Positions 15,923 through 24,034 are shown, counted from the stretch's first letter. The stretch: 39,233 bases of DNA from SHZI01 sp049290495 (GCA_049290495.1 JBATNV010000106.1:1-39233), one strand, 5' to 3'. Notes: a model not told the origin generated them from the letters alone. Numbers and translations: made by a program.

Positions 15923-16022
15923 AACAGCCTGAACGACGAGCAGCAACAGCAGCGGCATGTGCGCGGCCGTCTCGAGCATGTGTACGAGAGCTATCCGGAG
16001 CAGGATGCAGGGGTTTACGCGT
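15923..16022 (+). pseudogene. hsdR remnant 2 (internally deleted)
   Basis: Positions 15923-15965 parallel hsdR 7909-7944 (NSLNDEQQ...RHVR, with an extra CAG-type codon run). The sequence then jumps to the hsdR 3' end, equivalent to 8191-8252 (EHVYESYPEQDAGVYA). The join falls in GTGCGCG, present at both hsdR positions. The normal stop is lost and the frame runs into unrelated sequence. It shares the GAGCTATCC variant with remnant 1, against GAGTTATCC in intact hsdR, so both remnants probably came from one related gene. Confidence 0.75.
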
Positions 16023-16090
16023 CGAATATTAACTATCCAGGAACTCGGCAACCCGGTAGCATCCGGGCGGTCGAATGATCTCTTGGATTG

Positions 16091-16120
16091 CCTTTAGCCC
16101 GATCACCTTTAGCGCGATCA
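16091..16120. repeat. Two tandem 15-bp repeats
   Basis: CCTTTAGCCCGATCA is followed directly by CCTTTAGCGCGATCA, one mismatch. They lie 36 bp before the start of the secreted VPLP-tail protein, in its likely promoter or leader region. They could be a regulator-binding direct repeat or a slippage duplication. Confidence 0.6.
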
Positions 16121-16155
16121 CAGAGTCTAAACCTCTATCTGGAAAGGACTGGCAA

Positions 16156-17004
16156 ATGCGCCCTTGTTACCCTGGCTTGATTCTTGCTGCGAGCGTTTGC
16201 GTTATGTCGCAAAGTGCTGGTGCCGTGACGATGACAGGCGGCGTGGTCAGTGCAAACGCAGGATTAGGGGCCTGCCACGACAATCAAATAGTCCCTTTGG
16301 CGACTCCACAAAATTCCTTCACCTTAAGCGCCATCGCAACTTGCGCCGGCTATAGTGCATCTGGAACAGTCCGCGGTGATGCCGCGACGGTTTCGGTTGG
16401 AGCTTATGGAATTTCTACCGGTGGCACTTTTGGATACAGCCAGATGTCATCGCAGGTCTCCCTGATTGACCAGTGGATTTTGACCCCCTCGTCGGCATTG
16501 GTGACGCCTGCCACACTCACGCTTCCGGTATCGATCAATCTTGATGGAGTCATTTCAAGCGACGCAGTTTTTTCGTCAGGCTTCGGGCGTTTTATCGATT
16601 ACAACCTTTCAATAGCGGACAACTACGCCCCTCTTGGTCCGTCAGCTTCGTTTAGCCAGTTTGGCAGTATTACGTCCACGGGTGCCTTTGGTCTTCATGC
16701 GAACGGCAACATTGTTGTCTATGTGCGGGGCGGTAGCGTGCCAACTGCTGTCAGTGTGGCCTTGTCGCTTTTCATTCCGGCCCTGAATAACGGCACAGTG
16801 GATTTCCTGAACACTGGCTCCATTGTTGCAACCCTTCCGGCAGGGTGGACCGCAACGACTGCGTCCGGTGTGCCGCTCGCCTTTCAAACAACAGCCGTGC
16901 CACTGCCCCAGAGCTTTGGGTTGATGTTGACCTGGATAATCGGTGCCGCAGCGCGCGTGACCTGGAAGGGGCGGCATCGTCGGCAACTAAGCGCGGGCCA
17001 TTAA
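16156..17004 (+). CDS. Secreted protein with a PEP-CTERM-like VPLP sorting tail
   Basis: Started at ATG 16156 (ribosome site AAAGGA), this is a 282-residue protein. It has an N-terminal signal peptide ending near SAGAVT and a Ser/Thr/Gly-rich, beta-type low-charge body. The C-terminal tail has VPLPQSF, a hydrophobic helix (GLMLTWIIGAA) and a basic end (KGRHRRQ). That tripartite tail matches VPLP-variant PEP-CTERM signals, which exosortase recognises to anchor or release proteins at the surface. No exosortase gene is in the window. The open frame extends to 16075, but the upstream codons lack signal-peptide character. The body shows no family I recognise; a surface or matrix role is inferred only from the tail. 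Confidence 0.7.
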   Translation: MRPCYPGLILAASVCVMSQSAGAVTMTGGVVSANAGLGACHDNQIVPLATPQNSFTLSAIATCAGYSASGTVRGDAATVSVGAYGISTGGTFGYSQMSSQVSLIDQWILTPSSALVTPATLTLPVSINLDGVISSDAVFSSGFGRFIDYNLSIADNYAPLGPSASFSQFGSITSTGAFGLHANGNIVVYVRGGSVPTAVSVALSLFIPALNNGTVDFLNTGSIVATLPAGWTATTASGVPLAFQTTAVPLPQSFGLMLTWIIGAAARVTWKGRHRRQLSAGH

Positions 17005-17057
17005 AAAGAATCGCGGTCAGACCATAACCACAAGCCGCCACCACAGGCGAACTACGC

Positions 17058-17897
17058 TCACCACGGCAGTAGCGTCCCGTCGTAGTTCCAGAATGAGCCG
17101 CTGTTTTCGACGGTCATCCCGTCGATGTTGCGCAGCAGGTCGCGTACCGCTTCGGACGGCGGCCGGAGCATGGACTTTGGCAAGCCCTTCACGAAGTCGG
17201 TGTCTACCAGTCCAGGATTGACCAGGCCGACTGACACACCTTTGGATTTCAACTGAAAGGCGAGATTCCTCATCTCCATATTCAGTGCGGCCTTGCTGGT
17301 GCGCATGAAGTACAGGCGCGCTGCCTTGACCATGCTGATGGAGCCTTCCGTGCTGGACACGGCGACAATGCGCTTGTCGTGACTGGCGATAATGCTGGGC
17401 AGAAACGCCTCGGACATCTTGAGCGGCGCAATCGTGTTTACTCTGAGGACGTCCATGAACACCTCATAATCGAGCTTGCCGAATGCTTGGCTCTGCATGC
17501 CGCCGCTGATGCCGGCATTGTTGATCAACACGTCTATCGGCGTCTCCGCGTACTTCGCGGCAAGCGCATCGATCGCTGCATTGTCGGTTACGTCCAGCTT
17601 CTCGATGATGACCTGCGGATTGGCGACCGCCAGCGCCTTGAGTTCGGCAGCATCTGCCGGATTGCGGGTGGTCGCAATGACCCGCGCACCGCGAGCCGCA
17701 TACTGCCGGACGAATTCCAGACCGAGCCCCTTGTCGGAGCCAGTGACGAGCACTGTCGGAAGATACGAAGAGTCCGCCACAGCGCCCTGCTCCGCCGTGG
17801 GTGGCGACTCTGCTGCATATGCGGGGGTTGCCAGTGCCATCACCGCAATGGCCATGATCGCTGCGATGTCGCCACCCCTGCGCTTTAAACTGGTCAT
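17058..17897 (-). CDS. Exported short-chain dehydrogenase-like protein lacking the catalytic Tyr
   Basis: From ATG 17897, with AAGGAA ahead, a 279-residue protein is made. It starts with a signal peptide (MTSLKRRGGDIAA...ATPAYA, cleavage after residue 28; the RR could suit Tat export) followed by a short-chain dehydrogenase fold. The cofactor loop is TGSDKGLG (52-59), NNAG is present, and the Ser is in VSSTEGS. At the YxxxK position the residues are M198-R-T-S-K202: Lys is present, but Met replaces the proton-donating Tyr. The nearest Tyr is Y196. The ending (NSGSFWNYDGTLLPW) is typical of the C-factor-like SDR group. Both the export signal and the Met substitution are unusual; it may be a binding protein rather than an oxidoreductase. 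Confidence 0.8.
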   Translation of the reverse strand: MTSLKRRGGDIAAIMAIAVMALATPAYAAESPPTAEQGAVADSSYLPTVLVTGSDKGLGLEFVRQYAARGARVIATTRNPADAAELKALAVANPQVIIEKLDVTDNAAIDALAAKYAETPIDVLINNAGISGGMQSQAFGKLDYEVFMDVLRVNTIAPLKMSEAFLPSIIASHDKRIVAVSSTEGSISMVKAARLYFMRTSKAALNMEMRNLAFQLKSKGVSVGLVNPGLVDTDFVKGLPKSMLRPPSEAVRDLLRNIDGMTVENSGSFWNYDGTLLPW

Positions 17898-18161
17898 TCC
17901 ATTTCCTTCCTGCTTGTACTGGTTGAACAGATCTGCTTCATCCTCGATTGTCACCGCGACCCGCAGGACTGGCGCTGTTCATACCCGCGTAAACCACGCG
18001 TTGGTTGAACCTGCACTTCCGTATTGACAGCATCGAGTTGAAGTAGAAAGCTGAAGCTCACCTGGTGTCCGATGCCGCGTCCGGTACGGCTGAGCACCAG
18101 GACTTTCGTAAATCGCCTTCGTTGTGGACATCTCTGTACTGAACGAGCGAGGAATACGCCC

Positions 18162-19082
18162 ATGAATACTGAAACCATTGCGGCCGCCCCGCCGACGGGG
18201 CTCTGGGCGCAGATCTATCGTCCACCCTTCATCGGCATCATGGCCTTCGTGGCAACGCTGATGTTTATCCCGATCGGTCACGCGCTCATGGTGCTGACAG
18301 AACAAATTTTCGGTGCCGAATATCGCTACACGGCAGCGTTCGGCATGGGCGTCGTCGCCATCTATATGTTGTGGACCGGTGTCAGGCTCCGCAAGGAGGC
18401 CATCGGCACCTGGCTCGGATTCATCGCCGCCATCCTGATCTGGACGAGCTGGGTCGAGTTCGCCTTTATGTTCTATGGCCGGGTGTTGTACGGCGTTCCC
18501 GCGCAGATACAGGATGGCATGATCATCCGCAAGCCGGAGTACATGATGATGAGCGCCGCGGTGGGCATCATGGGTACCTCGTTCTTTTATTACTTCTTCA
18601 ACAAGGACACCCGCTGCAACCTCTTTGTCTGGCTGCACCGGAAACTCGGCATGAACCTGGGCGAGCGCAGCTCAGGGCGGGACCGGAATTTCGCCGCAAT
18701 CACATTCATGGAGACCGTGTTCATCATGTGGTTCGGTTACACCGCCCAGCTGGCCATGTTCGATCCGAGCATGCTCGGGCCCGATCACCCGATCACCTAT
18801 GCGGCATTCTTCATCTGTCTCGTATGGGGGCTCTACCTGTTCATCAGGCTGATGAAATACCGGCGCGTGTCTTCAGCAGTCCGCTATGCAATCCCGATCA
18901 CCCTGATTCTCTGGTCTGATGTCGAACTCATGTCGCGCTGGGGCATGCTCACAGAGGTGTGGCTGGAGCCAGGAAAGTTCATCGGACAAATGGTTGCGAT
19001 CGTCGTCGGTTGCATCCTCGTGACAATCCTCACCATGCGCAGCCCGAAAAAGCGCTCCGAAGTCGAGAGTCTCGATGATTGA
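18162..19082 (+). CDS. Polytopic membrane protein of unknown function
   Basis: From ATG 18162 (GAGGAA ribosome site) a 306-residue protein has seven or eight hydrophobic segments, a short N-terminal cytoplasmic tail and a charged C-terminus (RSPKKRSEVESLDD). Conserved-looking aromatic and acidic membrane residues (TSWVEFAFMFYGRVLYG; LILWSDVELMSRWG) suggest a ligand or ion site. I do not recognise the family. It overlaps the next gene, a small secreted protein, by 8 nt, so the two are likely made together and may form one unit. The longer open frame from 18072 lacks a matching ribosome site. Confidence 0.75.
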   Translation: MNTETIAAAPPTGLWAQIYRPPFIGIMAFVATLMFIPIGHALMVLTEQIFGAEYRYTAAFGMGVVAIYMLWTGVRLRKEAIGTWLGFIAAILIWTSWVEFAFMFYGRVLYGVPAQIQDGMIIRKPEYMMMSAAVGIMGTSFFYYFFNKDTRCNLFVWLHRKLGMNLGERSSGRDRNFAAITFMETVFIMWFGYTAQLAMFDPSMLGPDHPITYAAFFICLVWGLYLFIRLMKYRRVSSAVRYAIPITLILWSDVELMSRWGMLTEVWLEPGKFIGQMVAIVVGCILVTILTMRSPKKRSEVESLDD

Positions 19083-19470
19083 GTCGAGCGTGGCAAAGCT
19101 CACCAACCTGGCCACTGTCCTCGCGGCGACGCTGACGCTGCTGTCCGGTGTCGCGATGGCTGGCGCTGCCGCTGGTCCGGCAACCTTCGGCGCCGCCGAC
19201 CCGGCGGTCATCAAGTGCCAGCTGATGGTCGAGATGCACGAAGCCAGCGTCACCGGCACGCAACGCCAGTTCTTCGGCTACGCGCAGGGCTACTTTGCAG
19301 GCCGCTCGGCGGCAGGACCGGCGACGAGCCAGCGACGGCTGGCATCGGCAGGCTTGGAACGGGCGAAGCAATTCTCTGCCCTTCTGCAGTACTGCGAAAA
19401 GAATCCCGAAGCTACGTTCGAGGATGCCATCGTCGCGCTGTGGAATTCGCTGCAGACGCCAGCACCCTGA
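19075..19470 (+). CDS. Small secreted protein coupled to the membrane protein
   Basis: A 131-residue protein with a signal peptide (LATVLAATLTLLSGVAMAGA) and a compact mature part of about 100 residues. The mature part has two cysteines (IKCQ and QYCEK), probably disulfide-linked in the periplasm. The segment YAQGYFAGRSAAG and the ending YCEKNPEATFEDAIVALWNSL vaguely recall HdeA/Rap1a-type small periplasmic proteins, but I cannot assign it. Its ATG lies inside the end of the upstream membrane-protein gene. A periplasmic partner or chaperone for that protein is a reasonable guess. Confidence 0.65.
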   Translation: MIESSVAKLTNLATVLAATLTLLSGVAMAGAAAGPATFGAADPAVIKCQLMVEMHEASVTGTQRQFFGYAQGYFAGRSAAGPATSQRRLASAGLERAKQFSALLQYCEKNPEATFEDAIVALWNSLQTPAP

Positions 19471-19490
19471 CGCCAACGGTGCCTAAATGG

Positions 19491-19510
19491 TGCCGGATTT
19501 ATTTCCGGCA
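19491..19510. terminator. Short hairpin between convergent genes
   Basis: TGCCGGA and TCCGGCA pair over 7 bp around a TTTATT loop. It lies between the convergent ends of the secreted-protein gene (19470) and the potassium-channel gene (19531). No clear T-run follows, so termination is plausible but weak. Confidence 0.35.
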
Positions 19511-19530
19511 TCCGGTAAAACGTCGCGCGT

Positions 19531-20748
19531 TCAGAGGTCGAGGGCCTTGCCGTCGTTACGACGGAATACGTGTTTCATCACGAAGTCCCGGGTAATTTCC
19601 TCACCACTGAGTACCATCGCGATCAGCTCGCCACCGAGCACTTGCGGCGAGATCACGACATCCGGTTGCGCCAGCTTGATCCGGCCAAAATGTGCGGAAT
19701 CGTTGACCACCGCCACGGTGCGCGCGCTGCCGCCCAGCTCTTTGACGGCGAGGATGATGAAGGCGTTTTCAGAGTCATCGACAGTCATCGCGAGCACCGC
19801 CTCGGCGCGGTGTGCGCCGGCTTCTTTCAGGGCCTCGGTGCCGCTCGGATCACCGATAACGATATCAACTTCGCTGTTGGCTAAATCGATGTCGCCAGGA
19901 TCCTTGCGCAACAGTCGGGTAACCGGATTACCGCGTCGGAGCAGTTCGCGGGCCGTGTTGATAGCCAGCGAGCCATTGCCGATGACGACGAAATGGTGTT
20001 CGCGTTTCATACGTAACCCCTTGCTGTTGACGATGCGCTGCAGGCTCTTGCTGACCATCGGTGCAATTACTGCAGTCAGCGACGTGGCGAACACGGCCAC
20101 GCCGAGAATGACGATCGATATGGTGAACAGCTTCGCTTCCGGTGTCTGCGGCGTGATATCACCGTAACCGACGGTGCTCATGGTCACCAGCGAGTAGTAC
20201 AGCGCAGTAATCAGATCGACAATCGGCGGATTGAAGTCGTGACCCAGGTAATAGGCGCCGAAAGTGGCATACATAATCAGCATGACCACAGAGGTGACGG
20301 CAAACAAGGTACTGGCAGCAACGCTGCTCCGATCGAACTGGCGCCAGGCGATGAACAGCGCCGCCACCATCAGCACGAAATACGCCACTAGCAGCTGGCC
20401 ACCCGGATGTCTGCCCAGCACCAGGCTCGCCATCCCGGTCAGCGCGAGCAGCGACGCCATGGTCCAGGCCAGCCGCGAGCGCCACAACAGACCGATAGCC
20501 ATGATCAGCATGCCGCCGCCGATCAACAGCGGCGGGAACTGGCCGGGCGCCAGATCGAAGCGGCCATGCGCGAGCATATCGAGGTAGTGTTCCCAACGGT
20601 TGCCGAAATTAAACTGCAGCAACAGCACGCCCCCACCGGCCAGCGCCAATGCCAGCGGTATGTGTGGGAACCAGTAATCGCCGCGTGTTAGGGCGTACCA
20701 ACGACGCAGCATCGAACGGATTCTGGCAACGGGGCTAATATTCATCAT
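19531..20748 (-). CDS. Kch-type potassium channel with RCK (TrkA-N) domain
   Basis: From the MM start at 20748 the protein has 405 residues. It has several N-terminal membrane helices, then a pore with the selectivity filter TVGYGD (192-197) and an inner helix. A cytoplasmic RCK/TrkA-N Rossmann domain follows (HFVVIGNGSLAINTARELL), with conserved GDPSGTEALKEAGAHRAEAV. It conducts K+ across the inner membrane, with the RCK domain sensing a nucleotide or ion. Size and order match E. coli Kch and related voltage-gated-like channels. The open frame continues upstream to 20874 but overlaps the divergent YciI-like gene and lacks coding character, so I place the start at the double Met; ATG 20745 is equally possible. 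Confidence 0.9.
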   Translation of the reverse strand: MMNISPVARIRSMLRRWYALTRGDYWFPHIPLALALAGGGVLLLQFNFGNRWEHYLDMLAHGRFDLAPGQFPPLLIGGGMLIMAIGLLWRSRLAWTMASLLALTGMASLVLGRHPGGQLLVAYFVLMVAALFIAWRQFDRSSVAASTLFAVTSVVMLIMYATFGAYYLGHDFNPPIVDLITALYYSLVTMSTVGYGDITPQTPEAKLFTISIVILGVAVFATSLTAVIAPMVSKSLQRIVNSKGLRMKREHHFVVIGNGSLAINTARELLRRGNPVTRLLRKDPGDIDLANSEVDIVIGDPSGTEALKEAGAHRAEAVLAMTVDDSENAFIILAVKELGGSARTVAVVNDSAHFGRIKLAQPDVVISPQVLGGELIAMVLSGEEITRDFVMKHVFRRNDGKALDL

Positions 20749-20859
20749 GTGTGGTGAATTCTGGCACAGGCGTCGGGGTTTAAATGGCTGAAATGCCGGG
20801 TTTATACGAACATAGCTGCATAAAGATGCGGAACCACAATTCAATCGTTGAGGCTGTTT

Positions 20860-21192
20860 ATGACATCCACCCATTCAGTTTATAGGCCGTCATCCTGCGT
20901 CGTGATTTGTCGCGACGGGCCTGAGGGACCTGCGGTACGCGCAGCCACAACCAGTGCTCACATGGCCTACATCGAAACGGTGCTGGGTGAGATCAACATA
21001 GCCGGGCCACTTTACGATCCGACTGGTTGCACCATGATCGGCAGCCTCTATTCACTCAGTACCACCAGCCTGCAGCGGACCCGTGAACTGATCGAGAACG
21101 ATCCCTACTTTCGTGGCGGCGCCTTTGCATCAGTGGAATATTTCCCGCACCTGCCCGCCGCAGGACAGTATATCGGCGGCAAGATCTGGTAA
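20860..21192 (+). CDS. YciI-like (YCII) domain protein
   Basis: A 110-residue protein from ATG 20860. It shows the YCII pattern: a short strand VVICRDGPEGPAVRAATTSAH with the usual His in the HMAYIE helix, then GEINIAGPL, GSLYSL and the ENDPYFRGGAFASVEYFP segment. YCII domains form small dimeric ferredoxin-like folds with a putative His/Asp active site; the substrate is generally unknown. It is transcribed away from the potassium-channel gene across 111 bp. ATG 20848 gives a four-residue longer form. Confidence 0.8.
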   Translation: MTSTHSVYRPSSCVVICRDGPEGPAVRAATTSAHMAYIETVLGEINIAGPLYDPTGCTMIGSLYSLSTTSLQRTRELIENDPYFRGGAFASVEYFPHLPAAGQYIGGKIW

Positions 21193-21266
21193 GCGGTCAC
21201 GGACCAGGCAGCAGGGGCAGCGATGCCGGACATATTTTCCACGCAGCGAACGTACCGGGATCACAA

Positions 21267-21617
21267 ATGCGACAAATCAGCCTGACCATCCTGCTTCTCT
21301 CGCTGAGCAATGTCTTCATGACCTTCGCCTGGTATGCGCATCTCAGGGAACTAAGCGCCAAACCGTGGTTCGTTGCTGCTCTCCTCAGCTGGGGTATCGC
21401 CTTCTTCGAGTATATGTTGCAGGTTCCGGCAAACCGGATTGGCTACAGTGTGCTGTCCCTGGGTCAGCTGAAGATCCTGCAGGAGATGATTGCGCTGAGT
21501 GTGTTCGTACCGTTTGCACTCTTCTACATGAAAGAACCGTTGAAGCTGGATTACCTTTGGGCCGGGCTGTGCATCCTCGGTGCGGCCTACTTCATCTTCC
21601 GGAGCAAGTTGACTTAG
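21267..21617 (+). CDS. DUF486/DMT-type small membrane protein
   Basis: A 116-residue protein with four membrane helices and the conserved segments SNVFMTFAWYAHL, SWGIAFFEYMLQVPANRIGY and LKILQEMIALSVF. These define DUF486, a group in the drug/metabolite-transporter superfamily. Transport substrate is not established for the family. It lies 28 bp before the SMR efflux gene on the same strand, suggesting co-transcription of two small four-helix proteins. Confidence 0.9.
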   Translation: MRQISLTILLLSLSNVFMTFAWYAHLRELSAKPWFVAALLSWGIAFFEYMLQVPANRIGYSVLSLGQLKILQEMIALSVFVPFALFYMKEPLKLDYLWAGLCILGAAYFIFRSKLT

Positions 21618-21645
21618 CCAGACGCTGCCACTGGAGCAACAACGC

Positions 21646-21987
21646 ATGACGCACTGGATTTATCTTTCTGCTGCTATCCTCTCCGAGGTCATAGGCACCT
21701 CATTTCTCAAGAGTTCGGAAGGATTCACCCGACTGGCACCTTCCCTGATTGTGCTTGTCGCCTATATGGCATCGTTCTACTTGCTGTCGCTCACGCTCAG
21801 AACGCTTCCACTGGGTATTGCCTATGGCGTCTGGTCTGGTGCAGGAGTCGCGCTGATAGCGCTGTCAGGCTACGCGCTCTTCGGCCAGAAACTGGATGCA
21901 CCGGCAGTCATCGGGATACTGCTCATCGTTTCCGGGGTAGTGGTCATAAACGTGTTTTCAGAGAGCGTCGCCCATGGCGAAGGCTGA
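21646..21987 (+). CDS. Small multidrug resistance (EmrE/SMR) efflux protein
   Basis: A 113-residue four-helix SMR protein. The key Glu14 in SEVIGTSFLKSS, which exchanges protons for cationic drugs, is present. So are the YLLSLTLRTLPLGIAYGVWSG segment and the C-terminal helix GILLIVSGVVVINVFS. Like EmrE, it should work as an antiparallel dimer in the inner membrane and export quaternary ammonium or other cations. The GVWSGAG motif in helix 3 is the Gdx/EmrE-type signature, so guanidinium export is also possible. Its end overlaps the next gene by 14 nt. Confidence 0.93.
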   Translation: MTHWIYLSAAILSEVIGTSFLKSSEGFTRLAPSLIVLVAYMASFYLLSLTLRTLPLGIAYGVWSGAGVALIALSGYALFGQKLDAPAVIGILLIVSGVVVINVFSESVAHGEG

Positions 21988-22375
21988 AGAACCAGGATTG
22001 AACTTGCAGCTAAGGACTGTGCGGCGCGTATTGGCGGCAATCGCCATCCTGTTCGGAATCCTCACGATTGTCGCCGGCACGCGTGTACTCACCGGCAGCG
22101 ATCCTGGCTACGTCGTCTTCTTTCCGCTGCTGGTCTACAACACTGTGATGGGCTTTGCCTACATCGGCGCGGGCGCAGTTGCCTGGCGCAGCCTGCCGCG
22201 TGGACGAAATACAGCGGCAGCGATTTTCGTGCTGAACCTGCTGGTGCTGGCGGCAATATGGATTCTGTATTCTTCGGGCGCTGCAGTCGCCGTTGACAGT
22301 CTCCGCGCAATGACACTGAGAACCGGTGTTTGGTTCGTTCTATTTGCCGGCCTGGCGTGGCTGAGTCGTCGTTGA
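21974..22375 (+). CDS. Small integral membrane protein, unknown function
   Basis: A 133-residue protein with four predicted membrane helices and a short charged N-terminus. It has no motif I recognise. It starts inside the end of the SMR gene and ends nine bases before the convergent MarR gene. The overlap makes co-translation with the efflux protein likely, but a functional link is only inferred. Confidence 0.7.
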   Translation: MAKAEEPGLNLQLRTVRRVLAAIAILFGILTIVAGTRVLTGSDPGYVVFFPLLVYNTVMGFAYIGAGAVAWRSLPRGRNTAAAIFVLNLLVLAAIWILYSSGAAVAVDSLRAMTLRTGVWFVLFAGLAWLSRR

Positions 22376-22384
22376 TGTGCTCGG

Positions 22385-22849
22385 TTACGCATCCAGCTTT
22401 TCGCGGATATCTCCAAGTACATCGATAGCGGCACGTAGTCGCCGGGATCCGATATCTCCGATGAGCTCGTGGCGCAGGTCGGCGGCAATGGCATTGATCT
22501 GCCGGATCTTCCGTCGTGCGAGAGCGGTGAGGTGCACCGTCTTGCTGCGCCGGTCCGTAGTGGATTCCCGCCGCTCTATATAGCCATCCCGCGCCAGGCC
22601 ATCGAGGATCCCCACCAGGGTGGGCGGTTCGATGCCGAGAAGGCGCGCCAGCTCATGCTGCCGGAGGGCCGTACCGCCCCGCGACAGGACACGGAGGGTC
22701 ATCCATCGCGCCTGGGACAGGCCCAGCGGCCGAAGCAGGTCATTGAGACGGGTACGCCAGAGCCGGTGGATTTCACCGATGAGCCGACCAAGCAGCTCGT
22801 CCGGCAGGACCCGGTCACCCGGCGTGTGTTTAGAATTCTTAACCATCAT
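22385..22849 (-). CDS. MarR-family repressor of the adjacent RND efflux genes
   Basis: A 154-residue MarR winged-helix protein. It has dimerisation helices at both ends and a central DNA-binding domain (QHELARLLGIEPPTLVGILDGLARDGYI), followed by the wing RRESTTDRRSKTVHLT with the conserved D-R-R. It is divergent from the RND adaptor gene across 42 bp, and a palindrome at 22857-22867 sits in that gap. MarR proteins usually release DNA when they bind a phenolic or drug ligand, which fits control of the pump and of itself. ATG 22846 is an alternative start. Confidence 0.92.
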   Translation of the reverse strand: MMVKNSKHTPGDRVLPDELLGRLIGEIHRLWRTRLNDLLRPLGLSQARWMTLRVLSRGGTALRQHELARLLGIEPPTLVGILDGLARDGYIERRESTTDRRSKTVHLTALARRKIRQINAIAADLRHELIGDIGSRRLRAAIDVLGDIREKLDA

Positions 22850-22856
22850 GTTGATG

Positions 22857-22867
22857 CTAACAGTTAG
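22857..22867. promoter_or_regulatory. Candidate MarR operator
   Basis: CTAAC-A-GTTAG is an inverted repeat with perfect 5-base arms in the 42-bp gap between the divergent marR-type gene and the RND adaptor gene. Its size is at the short end for MarR sites, and flanking bases may extend it. Position rather than sequence is the stronger argument. Confidence 0.45.
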
Positions 22868-22891
22868 GACACGAAGTATATTGGCAACTTC

Positions 22892-24034
22892 ATGCGCAAT
22901 TGCTCTTTAGTCACCACTTGCCGGTCGTGCAGCACATGGACGGCTATCGCATTCCTCACTGTGGTGGCGGCCGGCTGTTCAGACCGCGGCAGCAACAACC
23001 CCGAATCCGTCGCCCCTGCCATTCCGGTCGTCATCGCAGTTGCGGCGATCCGGGACGTGCCCCTGACGATCGATTCCCCCGGTACGCTGCAGGCCATCAA
23101 CAGCGTCCCTATCCGCCCCCGGGTCGACGGCGAGATCATGGCGGTCGAGTTCATGGAAGGGACAGAAGTCCATGCCGGGCAGCTGCTATTCCGACTGGAC
23201 GCGCGGCCGCTGCAGGCCGCACTGGCCCAGAGCCGCGCTCAACTCGCCAAGGACGAGGCAACGCTGACCCGCAATCGAAGTCAGGCGGCCCGCTACGAGG
23301 ATCTCGCGCCCGAGGGCTACGTATCAAAGGACGACTATGCGCAGGTGCAGGCCAATCTGGGTATCGCCGAGGGCGCCGTTGCCGCTGACAAGGCGGCCAT
23401 CGCCGCTGCGAGCCTGAATCTGGATTACGCGACCATCCGCGCACCCATCACCGGGCGTACCGGGGTGATTGCCTTTCGCAAGGGGAGCCTGGTAAAGGCA
23501 GCCGACAATCTGAGCCTGGTGACGGTGACGCAGATGGACCCGCTGCTCGTGGACTTTTCAGTGCCACAGCGGAATCTTGATGCCATCAATCGCAGGTTGA
23601 AGGAAGCGACCGTAACCATTACGAGCGGAGGCGACCTGACGACCGCGCCAGGCCATGCGGGTCAACTCGAATTCATCAACAACACCATCGATCCAGCCAC
23701 AGGTGCGATCCTGCTGCGAGCACGCGTACCCAATACCGAACGAAGCCTGTGGCCCGGCCAGTTTGTACACGTGCAACTCGAGGTTGGTGGCAGCCCCCCG
23801 GCGCTGACCGTGCCGTCTACAGCGATCGGCAACGGTCCGGATGGCAACTTCGTCTTCGTTGTAGATGCCACCGGTCACGCCCGCCAGCGGAGCGTAACGC
23901 TCGGCCGGCAAGTAGCAACATTCGCCATCGTTTCAGCCGGCATTGCGGCCGGCGATCGCGTCGTCATCGACGGCCAGTCCCGACTCCGTGACGGGAGCCC
24001 GGTAAAAATTGTCACGGCGAGCCCCGGCGCATGA
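22892..24034 (+). CDS. RND efflux periplasmic adaptor, lipoprotein (membrane-fusion protein)
   Basis: A 380-residue HlyD/AcrA-type adaptor. A lipobox (TVVAAGC, Cys29) follows a hydrophobic N-terminal segment, so it should be anchored to the inner membrane by lipid. The barrel-sandwich half-motif PRVDGEIMAVEFMEGTEVHAGQLLF is followed by a coiled hairpin (about 100-165). The returning half-motif is YATIRAPITGRTGVIAFRKGSLV, and a beta-barrel (PGQFVHVQLEVGG) follows. It links the pump to an outer-membrane channel. It overlaps the permease gene by ATGA. No outer-membrane channel gene is nearby, so the cell must use a shared TolC-like partner. Confidence 0.94.
   Translation: MRNCSLVTTCRSCSTWTAIAFLTVVAAGCSDRGSNNPESVAPAIPVVIAVAAIRDVPLTIDSPGTLQAINSVPIRPRVDGEIMAVEFMEGTEVHAGQLLFRLDARPLQAALAQSRAQLAKDEATLTRNRSQAARYEDLAPEGYVSKDDYAQVQANLGIAEGAVAADKAAIAAASLNLDYATIRAPITGRTGVIAFRKGSLVKAADNLSLVTVTQMDPLLVDFSVPQRNLDAINRRLKEATVTITSGGDLTTAPGHAGQLEFINNTIDPATGAILLRARVPNTERSLWPGQFVHVQLEVGGSPPALTVPSTAIGNGPDGNFVFVVDATGHARQRSVTLGRQVATFAIVSAGIAAGDRVVIDGQSRLRDGSPVKIVTASPGA

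Noticed and set aside
19471..19530. Continuation of the secreted protein gene
   Set aside because: The stop at 19468-19470 is followed by a hairpin and convergent gene end; no frame continues.
22469..22867. Plus-strand open frame opposite the MarR gene
   Set aside because: The minus strand carries a complete MarR domain; this frame is its shadow.
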